From positions 1 through 17,500 of the forward strand of contig CAMFLG010000016.1 in NCBI GenBank assembly GCA_945957495.1: a stretch of 17,500 bases of DNA, written 5' to 3'. The position numbers and the translations under genes were made by a program. Source of the DNA: an uncultured Pseudorhodobacter sp. GTDB taxonomy: Bacteria > Pseudomonadota > Alphaproteobacteria > Rhodobacterales > Rhodobacteraceae. Below are positions 1 to 7,382 of the stretch, one piece after another. Each line of letters begins with the position of its first letter. Positions within the stretch are counted from its first letter, which is position 1. The notes under the pieces were generated by a model. That model was not told the DNA's origin, did no database searches, and worked only from the letters and a program-made list of their open reading frames with translations.

Positions 1-68
1 GTACCAGTATCGCTTTACACCCGCCCTTTCACGGGCTAAACGCGGCGTTTTCCAAATTGGGGGCGGCT

Positions 69-1319
69 ATGCAGCTATATTGCGGGATCGACTTTGGCAC
101 CTCGAATTCCACCGTCTCGCTGGCCGACGATACCCGCGCCTGGCTGATCGCGCTGGAGGGCGAGGCGGTCACGCTGCCCTCGGCGGTGTTCTGGGAAACC
201 GACGGCTCTGCCCCGGAATTCGGCCGCGCCGCGATTGCCGCCTATATGCGCGGCGATGACGGGCGGCTGATGCGCGGGCTGAAAAGCACGCTCGGCTCCG
301 GCCTGATTGACGAACGTACCGCCATCGGATCGCGCGCCGTCAGCTTCAAGGACGTGCTGGCCCGGTTCTTTCGCCACATGACCGACCAGTTGCGCGCACA
401 GGCCAAGGGGGCCGACCGCGTGGTGCTGGGCCGCCCGGTGCATTTCGTGGACGACGACGACAGTGCCGACGCCAAGGCGCAGGCCGTGCTGGAAGACATC
501 GCCCGCGCGCAAGGCTTCCGCGAGGTGGCGTTTCAATACGAACCCATCGCGGCGGCGCTGCATTACGAACAGGGGATCGCCCGTGAAGAGCTGGTGCTGA
601 TCGTCGATATCGGCGGCGGCACGTCAGACTTTTCCATCGTGCGCGTCTCGCCCGAACGGGCGCGCGCGGCGGATCGGGCGGGGGATATTCTGGCCAATGA
701 CGGCATAAGGGTGGGTGGCACCGATTTCGACCGGCTTCTGAGCCTGGCCGAGGTGATGCCGCTGCTGGGTTACAAGGCCACCACGCGGGGCGGCCATGGG
801 CTGATGCCGAACCACTACTACCTTGATCTGGCGACCTGGCACCGGATCAACGCGGTTTACACCCAACGGACCCTGACCGATCTGAAGGCGCTGCGGGCCG
901 AGGCGGACCGGCCGGAACTGATCGACCGGATGATGAAGGTGGTCAGCGGTCGGCACGGTCATGCGCTGGCCATGGCGGTAGAGGCCGCGAAGATCGCGCT
1001 GTCGGATCAGGACTTTGCGCGGCTGAACCTGTCGGCGTTCTCCGGTGGGCCAAATCCGATGGTCAGCCGCGAGAAGTTCGAGCAGGCCGTTGCGGCACCC
1101 GTGCAGCGGATCGCCGACCGGATTGCTGCGGTGCTGGCACAGGCGGGGCTGCGGTCGGATCAGATTGGCACGGTCTTCATGACCGGCGGGTCCAGTGGGC
1201 TGCCGGTGCTGCGGACTTGCGTAGGCGCTGCGCTGCCGGGGGTTGCCATTGCCACCGGGGACATGCTGGGATCGGTTGGCACCGGGCTTGCATTGGACGC
1301 GCGGCGCAAATTTGCCTGA
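69..1319 (+). CDS. Hsp70-family (YegD-like) actin-fold ATPase
   Basis: A 416-residue protein of the Hsp70/actin ATPase superfamily. The N-terminal phosphate-1 loop reads GIDFGTSNST (about residues 6-15). The phosphate-2 loop VDIGGGTSDFSIV lies at about 179-191, and an adenosine-binding motif MTGGSSGLPVLR lies near residue 370. The segment QYEPIAAALHYEQ (about 156-168) is the usual connect-type motif of YegD-like proteins. Total length matches YegD rather than DnaK: the nucleotide-binding fold is complete, but there is no room for a substrate-binding domain or lid. The ATG at 69 was preferred over an in-frame TTG at 57 because it follows a GGGGCGG sequence and starts directly at the first beta strand. 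Two M20 amidohydrolases follow on the same strand, the first only 11 bases after the stop, so co-transcription is likely. No client or role can be inferred beyond ATP-dependent conformational switching in the cytoplasm. Confidence 0.9.
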   Translation: MQLYCGIDFGTSNSTVSLADDTRAWLIALEGEAVTLPSAVFWETDGSAPEFGRAAIAAYMRGDDGRLMRGLKSTLGSGLIDERTAIGSRAVSFKDVLARFFRHMTDQLRAQAKGADRVVLGRPVHFVDDDDSADAKAQAVLEDIARAQGFREVAFQYEPIAAALHYEQGIAREELVLIVDIGGGTSDFSIVRVSPERARAADRAGDILANDGIRVGGTDFDRLLSLAEVMPLLGYKATTRGGHGLMPNHYYLDLATWHRINAVYTQRTLTDLKALRAEADRPELIDRMMKVVSGRHGHALAMAVEAAKIALSDQDFARLNLSAFSGGPNPMVSREKFEQAVAAPVQRIADRIAAVLAQAGLRSDQIGTVFMTGGSSGLPVLRTCVGAALPGVAIATGDMLGSVGTGLALDARRKFA

Positions 1320-1330
1320 AGGGGGATGGC

Positions 1331-2482
1331 ATGGGGATCAAGGCCGCGATTGAGGCGTTTCTGCCCGAGGTAATCGGCTGGCGGCAGGATTTTCACCGCC
1401 ACCCGGAACTGGGGTTCGAGGTGCATCGCACCGCCGCGCGGGTGGCGGAACTGCTGCGGGGCTTTGGCTGCGATGTGGTGGAAACTGGGATTGGCCGGTC
1501 TGGCGTGGTTGCCGTGATCCATGGGCGGACGCAGGGGCGCGGCATTGGCCTGCGCGCCGATATGGATGCCTTGCCGATTTTTGAGGTCACGGGGCTTGCC
1601 CATGCCAGCACCGTGCATGGAAAGATGCATGCCTGCGGCCATGACGGCCACACCGCGATGGGCCTTGCGGCGGCGAAATATCTGGCGATGTCGCGCGATT
1701 TTGCGGGCCGCGCCGTGATGATCTTTCAACCCGCCGAGGAAGATGGCGGCGGCGCGCACGCGATGATCGCCGATGGCCTGATGGATCGCTTTGGCGTTGA
1801 TGAGGTTTATGGGCTGCACAACATCCCCGGGCTGGACGTGGGTGCCTTTGCGACCCGGCCCGGGCCGATCATGGCGGCGGCGGACATGTTCCGCCTGATC
1901 CTGACCGGGCGCGGCGGCCATGCGGCGCAACCGCATCTGGCCTTGGACACCACCATGATCGCAGGTCAGGTTCTGGTGGCGTTGCAAAGCATCGTTGCCC
2001 GCAATGTCGATCCGCTGAAACCTGCCGTTCTGACCGTGGCGACGCTGGCGACCGAAGGGGCGGGGGCCTGTGTCATTCCGGGTCGGGTGGTGATGACCGG
2101 CACAGCGCGGTCGTTCGAGCCGCAGGTGCAAGACCTGCTGGAGGCGCGGCTGACCGAAGTTGTGACGGGAATTGCGGCGGCGCATGGCGGCGCGGCAGAG
2201 GTGGAATATCTGCGCGACGCGCCCGCGACGGTGAATGCGCCTGCCCAGACCGGCTATGCGCTGGCCGTGGCGCAGGAGATTTCTGCTTCGGTGGATGGGG
2301 ATGTGACCCCGGTGATGGTGTCAGAAGATTTCTCTGACATGCTGAACGCGCGGCCCGGCGCCTTCATGTTCATCGGCAATGGCAACAGCGCCCTGCTGCA
2401 CCATCCGGAATACGAATTCAACGACGCGGCAATCCCCTATGGCGCGGCCTGGCTGGCGGGGATGGTGGTGGCGCGCGGCTGA
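1331..2482 (+). CDS. M20D-family amidohydrolase (hippurate hydrolase-like), copy 1
   Basis: A 383-residue cytoplasmic metallopeptidase-fold amidohydrolase of the M20D group. This group includes hippurate hydrolases, N-acyl-amino-acid amidohydrolases and IAA-amino-acid hydrolases, which release amino acids from N-acyl conjugates. Visible motifs in order are DFHRHPELGFEVHRTAA (20-36), LRADMDALPI (74-83), MHACGHDGHT (99-108), QPAEEDGGGAHAMIADG (133-149), GLHNIPG (161-167), GRGGHAAQPH in the dimerisation lid (193-202), SEDFSDML (331-338) and LHHPEYEFND near the C-terminus. Expected metal ligands are all present: Cys102, His104, Glu136 or Glu137, His163 and a His at 357/358. No signal peptide is visible. 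The start was set at ATG 1331 after a GAAGGGGGA Shine-Dalgarno region; an upstream in-frame extension runs back into the Hsp70 gene and is not credible. It is a paralogue of the next gene. Substrate is unknown. Confidence 0.9.
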   Translation: MGIKAAIEAFLPEVIGWRQDFHRHPELGFEVHRTAARVAELLRGFGCDVVETGIGRSGVVAVIHGRTQGRGIGLRADMDALPIFEVTGLAHASTVHGKMHACGHDGHTAMGLAAAKYLAMSRDFAGRAVMIFQPAEEDGGGAHAMIADGLMDRFGVDEVYGLHNIPGLDVGAFATRPGPIMAAADMFRLILTGRGGHAAQPHLALDTTMIAGQVLVALQSIVARNVDPLKPAVLTVATLATEGAGACVIPGRVVMTGTARSFEPQVQDLLEARLTEVVTGIAAAHGGAAEVEYLRDAPATVNAPAQTGYALAVAQEISASVDGDVTPVMVSEDFSDMLNARPGAFMFIGNGNSALLHHPEYEFNDAAIPYGAAWLAGMVVARG

Positions 2483-2537
2483 AACCGCTTGCGGCGGGCG
2501 GTGGTTTGCGGAAATCATACCGCAAAGGAGAGCCATC

Positions 2538-3704
2538 ATGCCCGTCAAGAACCGCTTTGCCGAAATGCTGCCCGAACTGGCCGAAATCCGGCAGGATTTC
2601 CACGAACACCCCGAACTGTTGTTCGACGTTCACCGCACCGCCGCGCGGGTGGCAGAACTGTGCCGCGGCTACGGCTGCGATGAGGTGACGGAGGGCATTG
2701 GCCGCACCGGGGTTGTGGTGGTGATCAAGGGCAAGACCGATACCTCTGGCCGCGTCATCGGCTTGCGCGCCGATATGGATGCGCTGCCGATCATTGAACA
2801 GACGGGCGCGCCCTATGCCAGCAAGACCCCGGGCAAGATGCACGCCTGCGGCCATGACGGCCACACGACGATGCTGCTGGGCGCCGCCAAGTATCTGGCC
2901 GAGACGCGGAATTTCGATGGCACCGCCGTGCTGATCTTTCAACCAGCCGAAGAGGGCGGCGGCGGCGGGCGCGAGATGTGCGCCGATGGCATGATGGACC
3001 GCTGGGGCATTCAAGAGGTTTACGGCATGCACAACATGCCCGGCATCCCGGTGGGCCATTTTGCTATTCGCCCCGGCGCGATGATGGCGGCGGCGGATCA
3101 GTTCGAGATCACGGTGACGGGCAAGGGCGGCCATGCCGCCAAGCCGCATGACTGCATTGATACCACGGTGGTTGCGGCCCATATCATCGTGGCGCTGCAA
3201 ACCATCGCCTCGCGCGGGGTGGATCCGCTGAAGCAGGTGGTGGTTTCGGTCTGCACCGTGGCCACGGATTCGACGGCGCACAACGTTATTCCGCAGGTGG
3301 TCAAGATGAAGGGCACCGTGCGCACGATGGATTTCGCCGTGCAGGATTATGTCGAGCGCCGGGTGAAAGAGATCGCCGAAGGCACCGCGCTGGCCTTGGG
3401 GGCGAAGGCGGTTGTCGATTACAGTCGGGGCTATCCGGTGACGATGAATACCCCGGAAAACACTGAATTTGCTGCAGAAGTGGCGCAGGCGGTGTCTGGT
3501 AACGTTGACACCGACACGGCGCCGTTGATGGGGGCAGAGGATTTCAGCTTCATGCTGCTGGAACGCCCCGGCGCCTATATCTTTGTCGGCAACGGCGACA
3601 CGGCGATGGTGCATCATCCGGCCTATAACTTTGATGACAACGTGATCCCGTTCGGATCAAGTTGGTATGCCGGGATGGTCGAGACGCGGATGCCTGCCGC
3701 ATAA
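2538..3704 (+). CDS. M20D-family amidohydrolase (hippurate hydrolase-like), copy 2
   Basis: A 388-residue M20D amidohydrolase and tandem paralogue of the preceding gene. It has the same motifs: DFHEHPELLFDVHRTAA (20-36), LRADMDALPI (77-86), MHACGHDGHTTM (101-112), QPAEEGGGGG (135-144), GMHNMPG (163-169), GKGGHAAKPH, AEDFSFML and VHHPAYNFDD. Metal ligands Cys104, His106, Glu138 or Glu139, His165 and His359/360 are retained, so the enzyme should be active. The start is ATG 2538, with an AAAGGAG Shine-Dalgarno 7 bases upstream, 55 bases after the first copy's stop. The copies share nearly all motif blocks but differ in many connecting residues, so the duplication is old and both copies appear to be under selection. 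The residue after the PAEE box differs (Asp in copy 1, Gly in copy 2), which could reflect a substrate difference. Substrate cannot be read from sequence. Confidence 0.9.
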   Translation: MPVKNRFAEMLPELAEIRQDFHEHPELLFDVHRTAARVAELCRGYGCDEVTEGIGRTGVVVVIKGKTDTSGRVIGLRADMDALPIIEQTGAPYASKTPGKMHACGHDGHTTMLLGAAKYLAETRNFDGTAVLIFQPAEEGGGGGREMCADGMMDRWGIQEVYGMHNMPGIPVGHFAIRPGAMMAAADQFEITVTGKGGHAAKPHDCIDTTVVAAHIIVALQTIASRGVDPLKQVVVSVCTVATDSTAHNVIPQVVKMKGTVRTMDFAVQDYVERRVKEIAEGTALALGAKAVVDYSRGYPVTMNTPENTEFAAEVAQAVSGNVDTDTAPLMGAEDFSFMLLERPGAYIFVGNGDTAMVHHPAYNFDDNVIPFGSSWYAGMVETRMPAA

Positions 3705-4148
3705 GCGGCCTGTTATGGCGGTGGGGCAGCACCGCTTGGACGGGGCGATGCTGCGCTTGAAGTCTTGGAATGCCGGGTATGTTTTACGTATGCTTTGCGT
3801 ATGCCAAATGTATGCCAAACGTGCATACGTTTGCGGGCCAAAGTGGGGGTGCCTTGATCTTTGCAGGGCGGGGATCGGGCGTGCTTCCCGGCCTATGCCC
3901 CCCGTCTTGCAAGGCTGGTAAAACCAAAAGACACCGACCCACGCGCCGCCGCTTGTCAGCAAAGCCATGGCGACGGTGGCGGGTGCCCTACTTGTGCCGC
4001 AGTTGAACGATTTGTTCAGAATTAGCGTGGCAGACTTGCGGCGAATCAAGGACGGGCGAAGAATCGGGTCGTAAGGTCGGTCTGTCATGACGTTCGAAAC
4101 CCCGGCATCGGCCCTGTGCCAGACCGCCGGAACAGAAGGGGATGAGGG
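3705..4148. other. Gene-poor stretch between M20D copy 2 and the Ntn hydrolase
   Basis: These 444 bases hold no ORF that I can defend. The left part carries the GTATGC word cluster listed separately (3775-3837). The right part contains a 35-codon plus-strand frame (3967-4074) without a Shine-Dalgarno, and an antisense frame reading left from about 4088 with one hydrophobic run. Neither resembles a family I know. The last 70 bases precede the Ntn hydrolase and should contain its promoter and leader. No tRNA, riboswitch or clear factor-independent terminator was recognised. Mixed base composition and short frames on both strands would fit a decayed gene, but this is speculation. Confidence 0.5.
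3775..3837. repeat. GTATGC word cluster, element A
   Basis: A short block made of repeated GTATGC-type words: GTATG, CGTATGCTT, CGTATGCCAAA, TGTATGCCAAA, then the inverse form GCATACG. It contains GTATGCCAAATGTATGCC (3799-3816). It overlaps a perfect 7-bp inverted repeat, CAAACGT-GCAT-ACGTTTG, at 3816-3833. A related block in the same orientation lies at 6209-6262. The arrangement resembles a multi-site protein-binding region or a small dispersed repeat. The two copies bracket the gene trio 4149-6188. Function unknown. Confidence 0.6.
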
Positions 4149-5243
4149 ATGAATTTGCGCTCTGTTCGGAAGGTGCTGTCGGCGGTTTGCGCGGCAGCCT
4201 TGTTGACCGGGACGGTCGCCGATGCGTGCACCGGGATCGAACTGATTGCGGAGGATGGCACGGTCATCCATGCCCGCACTCTGGAATTTGGCACCGATCT
4301 GCAGTCGGAAATTGTTATGATCCCAAGGGGATACAAGCGCGTTGGCACCACGCCGGATGGCAAGCCGGGGCTGACCTCGGTGGCGAAGTACGCGTCGGTC
4401 GGCATGAACGGCGCGGGGCTGGATGTGCTGGTAGATGGGGTCAACGAAAAGGGTCTTGCTGTGGGCCTGTTCTATTTCCCCGGTTCGGCCGGTTACATGC
4501 CCTACACCGAGGCGGATGCGGGCAAGACCCTGGCGGCATGGGAACTTGGCTCTTGGCTGCTGGAAAACTTTGCCAACACCGAAGAGGTGCGCCAGAACAT
4601 CGGCGCTGTCGTCGTGCCGGAGGTGGTGCTGAAGGCCTGGGGCTTTGCGCCGGAGGTGCATTTTGTGGTGCGCGACACCACCGGCACCAGCATTGTGATC
4701 GAGGTGGTGGGTGGCGAAATCAAGGTACATGACGCCCCTTTGGGGGTTGTGACCAATTCGCCGACCTATGATTGGCACATGGCTAACCTTAACAATTACC
4801 TGAACTTTTCGATGACGAATGCGCCGCCGGTCAAACTGGACGGTGTCACGATCAGCGGCTTTGGCATGGGCACCGGCATGCTTGGCCTGCCGGGTGATTT
4901 TACCCCGCCGTCGCGGTTTGTGCGCGCCGTTGCCTTTACCCAATCGGCGCTGCCGTCGGCGAACGGGCATGATGCCGTGCTGAACGCGTTCCACATCCTG
5001 AACAACTTCGATATCCCGATGGGGTCGGCGCGTGACGGCCAGAAGGACGCCAATGGCAATATTCAGGCGGATTATACGCTGTGGACCAGTGCCGTCGATC
5101 TGACGACGCGGCAATATTATTTCCGTACGCATGAGAACAGCCAGATCCGGGTGGTGGACCTGATGAAGATGGATCTGGATTCGCCTGAGATCATCAAGAT
5201 GCCGATCACAAGCCCGGAGGTGATCGCGCCCTTCGCGCCCTGA
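4149..5243 (+). CDS. Secreted choloylglycine hydrolase-family linear amide C-N hydrolase (Ntn hydrolase)
   Basis: A 364-residue precursor of the choloylglycine hydrolase/penicillin V acylase family. Members cleave linear amide bonds in bile-salt conjugates, penicillin V or acyl-homoserine lactones, using an N-terminal Cys nucleophile. A Sec signal (RSVRK positive end, hydrophobic SAVCAAALLTG) ends at ADA, placing Cys27 as the first mature residue, as needed for Ntn catalysis. Further active-site matches are Arg43 and Glu46 in HARTLEFG (16 and 19 residues after the Cys, the bile-salt-hydrolase spacing), Asn203 in VTNSPTYDW, and Arg256 in LPGDFTPPSRF. Glu46 replaces the Asp common in Gram-positive bile salt hydrolases. 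The enzyme should act in the periplasm. ATG 4149 follows a purine-rich GGGGATGAGGG stretch. The next two genes are on the same strand with 60-80 base gaps. Substrate is undetermined; quorum-signal or N-acyl amino acid hydrolysis are possibilities. Confidence 0.9.
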   Translation: MNLRSVRKVLSAVCAAALLTGTVADACTGIELIAEDGTVIHARTLEFGTDLQSEIVMIPRGYKRVGTTPDGKPGLTSVAKYASVGMNGAGLDVLVDGVNEKGLAVGLFYFPGSAGYMPYTEADAGKTLAAWELGSWLLENFANTEEVRQNIGAVVVPEVVLKAWGFAPEVHFVVRDTTGTSIVIEVVGGEIKVHDAPLGVVTNSPTYDWHMANLNNYLNFSMTNAPPVKLDGVTISGFGMGTGMLGLPGDFTPPSRFVRAVAFTQSALPSANGHDAVLNAFHILNNFDIPMGSARDGQKDANGNIQADYTLWTSAVDLTTRQYYFRTHENSQIRVVDLMKMDLDSPEIIKMPITSPEVIAPFAP

Positions 5244-5321
5244 ATTGGGGGAATTCCGTGATTGAGTGGTGCAGGGATGCGCGATAGTGTTCTTGCACCG
5301 ATACATCGTGGAGTTGAGAGT

Positions 5322-5765
5322 GTGATCAAGAAAAACGTGTCGAAACTGCGGGTTACGCTTTTGGCGTTGGCCGCACTGACGTGGCATCAGGCGGCGGCGG
5401 CCCAGACGATTCCAGTGACGGTGGAGTTCTGGCCGGTGGAACTGTCCTGGACGGGGCAGTTCGCGCAGACCACCTATAAGGGGCTTTGGACTGGGTATCT
5501 GGACAAGTCGGGCGTGCTGGTTGTTTGTGGCGCCGGGCAATTGCTGGACGCCTCGCGCGCTATGCCGACGCAGAAGTGGATGGAGTCGGTCTATGTTCAG
5601 CTGGGTGAGCGCAAGGTTCTGAAAGACATCAGCTTTTTCACCAAGGTGAAATCGTCGGAGCCGTTGATCAAGGCGCAGGCGACGTGCAGATCCACCGGGA
5701 AAAAGCCACAGAAGGGCGAAACCACGATGGGGATGGGATGGCCGCCGGGACAGGCGCGGTTCTGA
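5322..5765 (+). CDS. Hypothetical secreted protein
   Basis: I do not recognise this family. From the GTG at 5322 it encodes 147 residues. These comprise a Lys/Arg-rich n-region (IKKNVSKLR), a hydrophobic core (VTLLALAALTW) and a likely signal-peptidase site after QAAAA, giving a mature protein of about 120 residues. The mature part has two cysteines (Cys69 and Cys122), which could form a disulphide in the periplasm, several Trp residues, and a Lys-rich then Gly/Pro-rich tail. GTG 5322 was chosen because it gives a normal signal peptide and is preceded by GGAG at 5310-5313. ATG 5277 or TTG 5262 in the same frame would add a long n-region and are less likely. It sits between the secreted Ntn hydrolase and a membrane protein, in the same direction, so an envelope role is plausible but unproven. 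Confidence 0.7.
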   Translation: MIKKNVSKLRVTLLALAALTWHQAAAAQTIPVTVEFWPVELSWTGQFAQTTYKGLWTGYLDKSGVLVVCGAGQLLDASRAMPTQKWMESVYVQLGERKVLKDISFFTKVKSSEPLIKAQATCRSTGKKPQKGETTMGMGWPPGQARF

Positions 5766-5828
5766 CCGGCTGATGCGCCCGCGGGCCGATCGGGTTGGCG
5801 GGCGGTGCGGCAAAGGGAAAGGGCAGTG

Positions 5829-6188
5829 ATGATTGCAGCGGTTCTGGTGGCGGCGATAGCGGCGCTGCATGTGTATATTCTGGTGATGGAGATGTTCCTT
5901 TGGGAGCATCCCCGCACACGGAAAGCCTTTGGCACGGCGGAAGATTTTGCACGGCAGACCAAGGTGTTGGCGGGCAATCAGGGGCTGTATAACGGGTTTC
6001 TTGCGGCCGGATTGTTCTGGGCGCTGGGGCAGGGCGTGGCGGGCGAGGGGCGGGCGGTGGCGCTGTTCTTTCTGGCTTGCGTGTTGATCGCCGGGGTTTA
6101 CGGCGCGGCGACAGCCTCTCGCCGGATCCTGTTTGTGCAGGCGGTGCCAGCCGCAGTTGCGCTGGTGGCGGTGTGGCTGGGATGGTGA
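5829..6188 (+). CDS. DUF1304-family small membrane protein
   Basis: A 119-residue integral membrane protein that I recognise as DUF1304. It has four predicted transmembrane segments at roughly residues 2-22, 52-70, 75-95 and 99-118. The family signature is visible: ALHVYILVMEMFLW near the N-terminus (helix 1 into the first loop), then a charged loop with KAFG and the segment NQGLYNGFLAAGLFWA. Function is not established for the family. ATG 5829 follows GGAAAGGG; a GTG immediately upstream (5826) is an equally readable start. It is the last gene of the plus-strand trio and is convergent with moaA, from which it is separated by the second GTATGC cluster. Confidence 0.85.
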   Translation: MIAAVLVAAIAALHVYILVMEMFLWEHPRTRKAFGTAEDFARQTKVLAGNQGLYNGFLAAGLFWALGQGVAGEGRAVALFFLACVLIAGVYGAATASRRILFVQAVPAAVALVAVWLGW

Positions 6189-6208
6189 AGGCTCGGGGCC
6201 GGGAAATC

Positions 6209-6262
6209 GGGTATGTTTACTGTATGCCAAACGTATGCCTGACGGTCATACGCTTGCACTCG
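6209..6262. repeat. GTATGC word cluster, element B
   Basis: This block is related to element A at 3775-3837 and has the same orientation. Both begin GGGTATGTTT, carry GTATGCCAAA[C/T]GTATGCC (here 6222-6239, one mismatch to element A) and continue into an inverse CATACG followed by TTGC. Here CGTATG (6232-6237) and CATACG (6247-6252) form a 6-bp inverted repeat with a 9-base spacer. It lies between the convergent ends of the DUF1304 gene and moaA, so a promoter role would be unexpected at this copy. Confidence 0.6.
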
Positions 6263-6288
6263 CGGGGAGTCCGTGCGGAAGGGCTGGT

Positions 6289-7296
6289 TTAGCCCCCCGT
6301 GTGGCTCATGTGCCGGGTCATCTGGCCTTTCACGACCTGACGCGAATAGTCGAAATCATGGCCCTTGGGTTTGCGGGCGATGGCGGCGCGGATGGCTTGG
6401 CGGAGCTGCGCATCGTCGGGGCTGGCGCGCAGGGGCGCGCGCAGGTCGGCCATGTCTTCCTGACCGAGGCACATGTAAAGCTCTCCGGTGCAGGTCAGGC
6501 GGACGCGGTTACAGCTTTCGCAGAAGTTGTGGGTCAGGGGGGTGATGAAGCCGATGCGCTGGCCCGTCTCGGCCAGCCGCACATAGCGGGCTGGGCCGCC
6601 GGTGCGGTCGGGCAGGTCGGTCAGGGTGTAGCGGCTGGCCAGTTGCGCGCGCAGGTCTTTCAGGGGCCAGTATTGATCGACGCGCTGCGCCTCGCCCATG
6701 TCGCCCATCGGCATGACCTCGATGAAGGTCAGATCAAAGCCCTGACGGGCGCACCAGTCGGTGAGGGTGAAAAGCTCTTCCTCGTTGAAGCCTTTCAGGG
6801 CGACAGTGTTGATCTTGATCTTCAGCCCGGCCTCTTGCGCGGCGGCGATGCCGTCCAACACCTGCGCCAGGCGGCCCCAGCGGGTGATTTCGGCGAATTT
6901 CTGATCATCCAAGGTATCAAGCGAGACGTTGATGCGTTTGACCCCGACCGCCGCCAGATCGGCCGCGTATTTGCGCAGTTGCGAGCCGTTGGTGGTCAGC
7001 GTCAGTTCTTTCAGCGCGCCGGTTTCAAGATGCCGCGCCATGCCCTGAAAGAAAGTCATGATGCCCTTGCGCACCAAAGGTTCGCCGCCGGTAATGCGCA
7101 GCTTTTCGACGCCCAGACCGACGAAGGTGGAGCAGAGGCGATCCAGCTCCTCCAGCGTCAGCAGTTCCGCCTTGGGCAGGAAGGTCATGTGTTCGGTCAT
7201 GCAGTAGGTGCAGCGGAAATCGCAGCGGTCGGTGACCGAGACGCGCAGGTAAGAGATTGCGCGGGCGAAGGGGTCGATGAGGGGGGCCAATGTCAT
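6289..7296 (-). CDS. moaA: GTP 3',8-cyclase MoaA (molybdenum cofactor biosynthesis)
   Basis: A 335-residue radical SAM enzyme that, with MoaC, converts GTP to cyclic pyranopterin monophosphate, the first step of molybdenum cofactor synthesis, in the cytoplasm. The N-terminal SAM-cluster motif is DRCDFRCTYC (Cys25, Cys29, Cys32), followed by ITGGEPLVR (68-76) for SAM binding. The second, GTP-binding 4Fe-4S cluster is ligated by Cys259, Cys262 and Cys276 (NFCESCNRVRLTCTGELYMC). The C-terminal Gly-Gly tail (334-335), needed for activity in the family, is intact. Length is typical. ATG 7296 gives the standard N-terminus just ahead of the first beta strand. No other moa or mob gene is adjacent in this window. 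It is divergent from the lipoprotein gene across 86 bases. Confidence 0.96.
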   Translation of the reverse strand: MTLAPLIDPFARAISYLRVSVTDRCDFRCTYCMTEHMTFLPKAELLTLEELDRLCSTFVGLGVEKLRITGGEPLVRKGIMTFFQGMARHLETGALKELTLTTNGSQLRKYAADLAAVGVKRINVSLDTLDDQKFAEITRWGRLAQVLDGIAAAQEAGLKIKINTVALKGFNEEELFTLTDWCARQGFDLTFIEVMPMGDMGEAQRVDQYWPLKDLRAQLASRYTLTDLPDRTGGPARYVRLAETGQRIGFITPLTHNFCESCNRVRLTCTGELYMCLGQEDMADLRAPLRASPDDAQLRQAIRAAIARKPKGHDFDYSRQVVKGQMTRHMSHTGG

Positions 7297-7382
7297 GCCT
7301 GTAAATTAGGCGCGCGGGGCAGAAGGGGCAAGGGCGAAGAGGGTGGGTTGCCGCAAAGGTGTGGCGTGCCTATCTTGGGGCG

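Noticed and set aside
1160..3617. Long minus-strand frames opposite the two M20D genes.
   Set aside because: They lie in mirrored codon phase to well-conserved genes and read as His/Arg-rich nonsense.
3696..3709. GCCGC-ATAA-GCGGC hairpin enclosing the stop codon of M20D copy 2, considered as a terminator.
   Set aside because: The stem is only 5 bp, sits on the stop codon and is not followed by a T-run.
3775..3837. Repeated GTATGC words considered as a CRISPR array or iterons of an origin.
   Set aside because: The units are too short and irregular for CRISPR repeats with spacers, and there is no replication initiator gene or AT-rich unwinding region nearby.
3967..4074. A 35-codon plus-strand frame in the gene-poor spacer.
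   Set aside because: There is no Shine-Dalgarno and no recognisable homology; a frame this short is expected by chance.
4215..4229. Cys at the signal-peptide end of the Ntn hydrolase considered as a lipobox.
   Set aside because: The preceding residues are VADA, without Leu at -3 and with Asp at -2. The Cys is better explained as the Ntn nucleophile exposed by signal peptidase I.
3657..6230. An 857-codon open frame on the minus strand covering the Ntn hydrolase, unknown and DUF1304 genes.
   Set aside because: Its translation is rich in Arg, His and Pro, the typical shadow of GC-rich genes on the other strand. The plus-strand genes have signal peptides, catalytic motifs and recognisable families.
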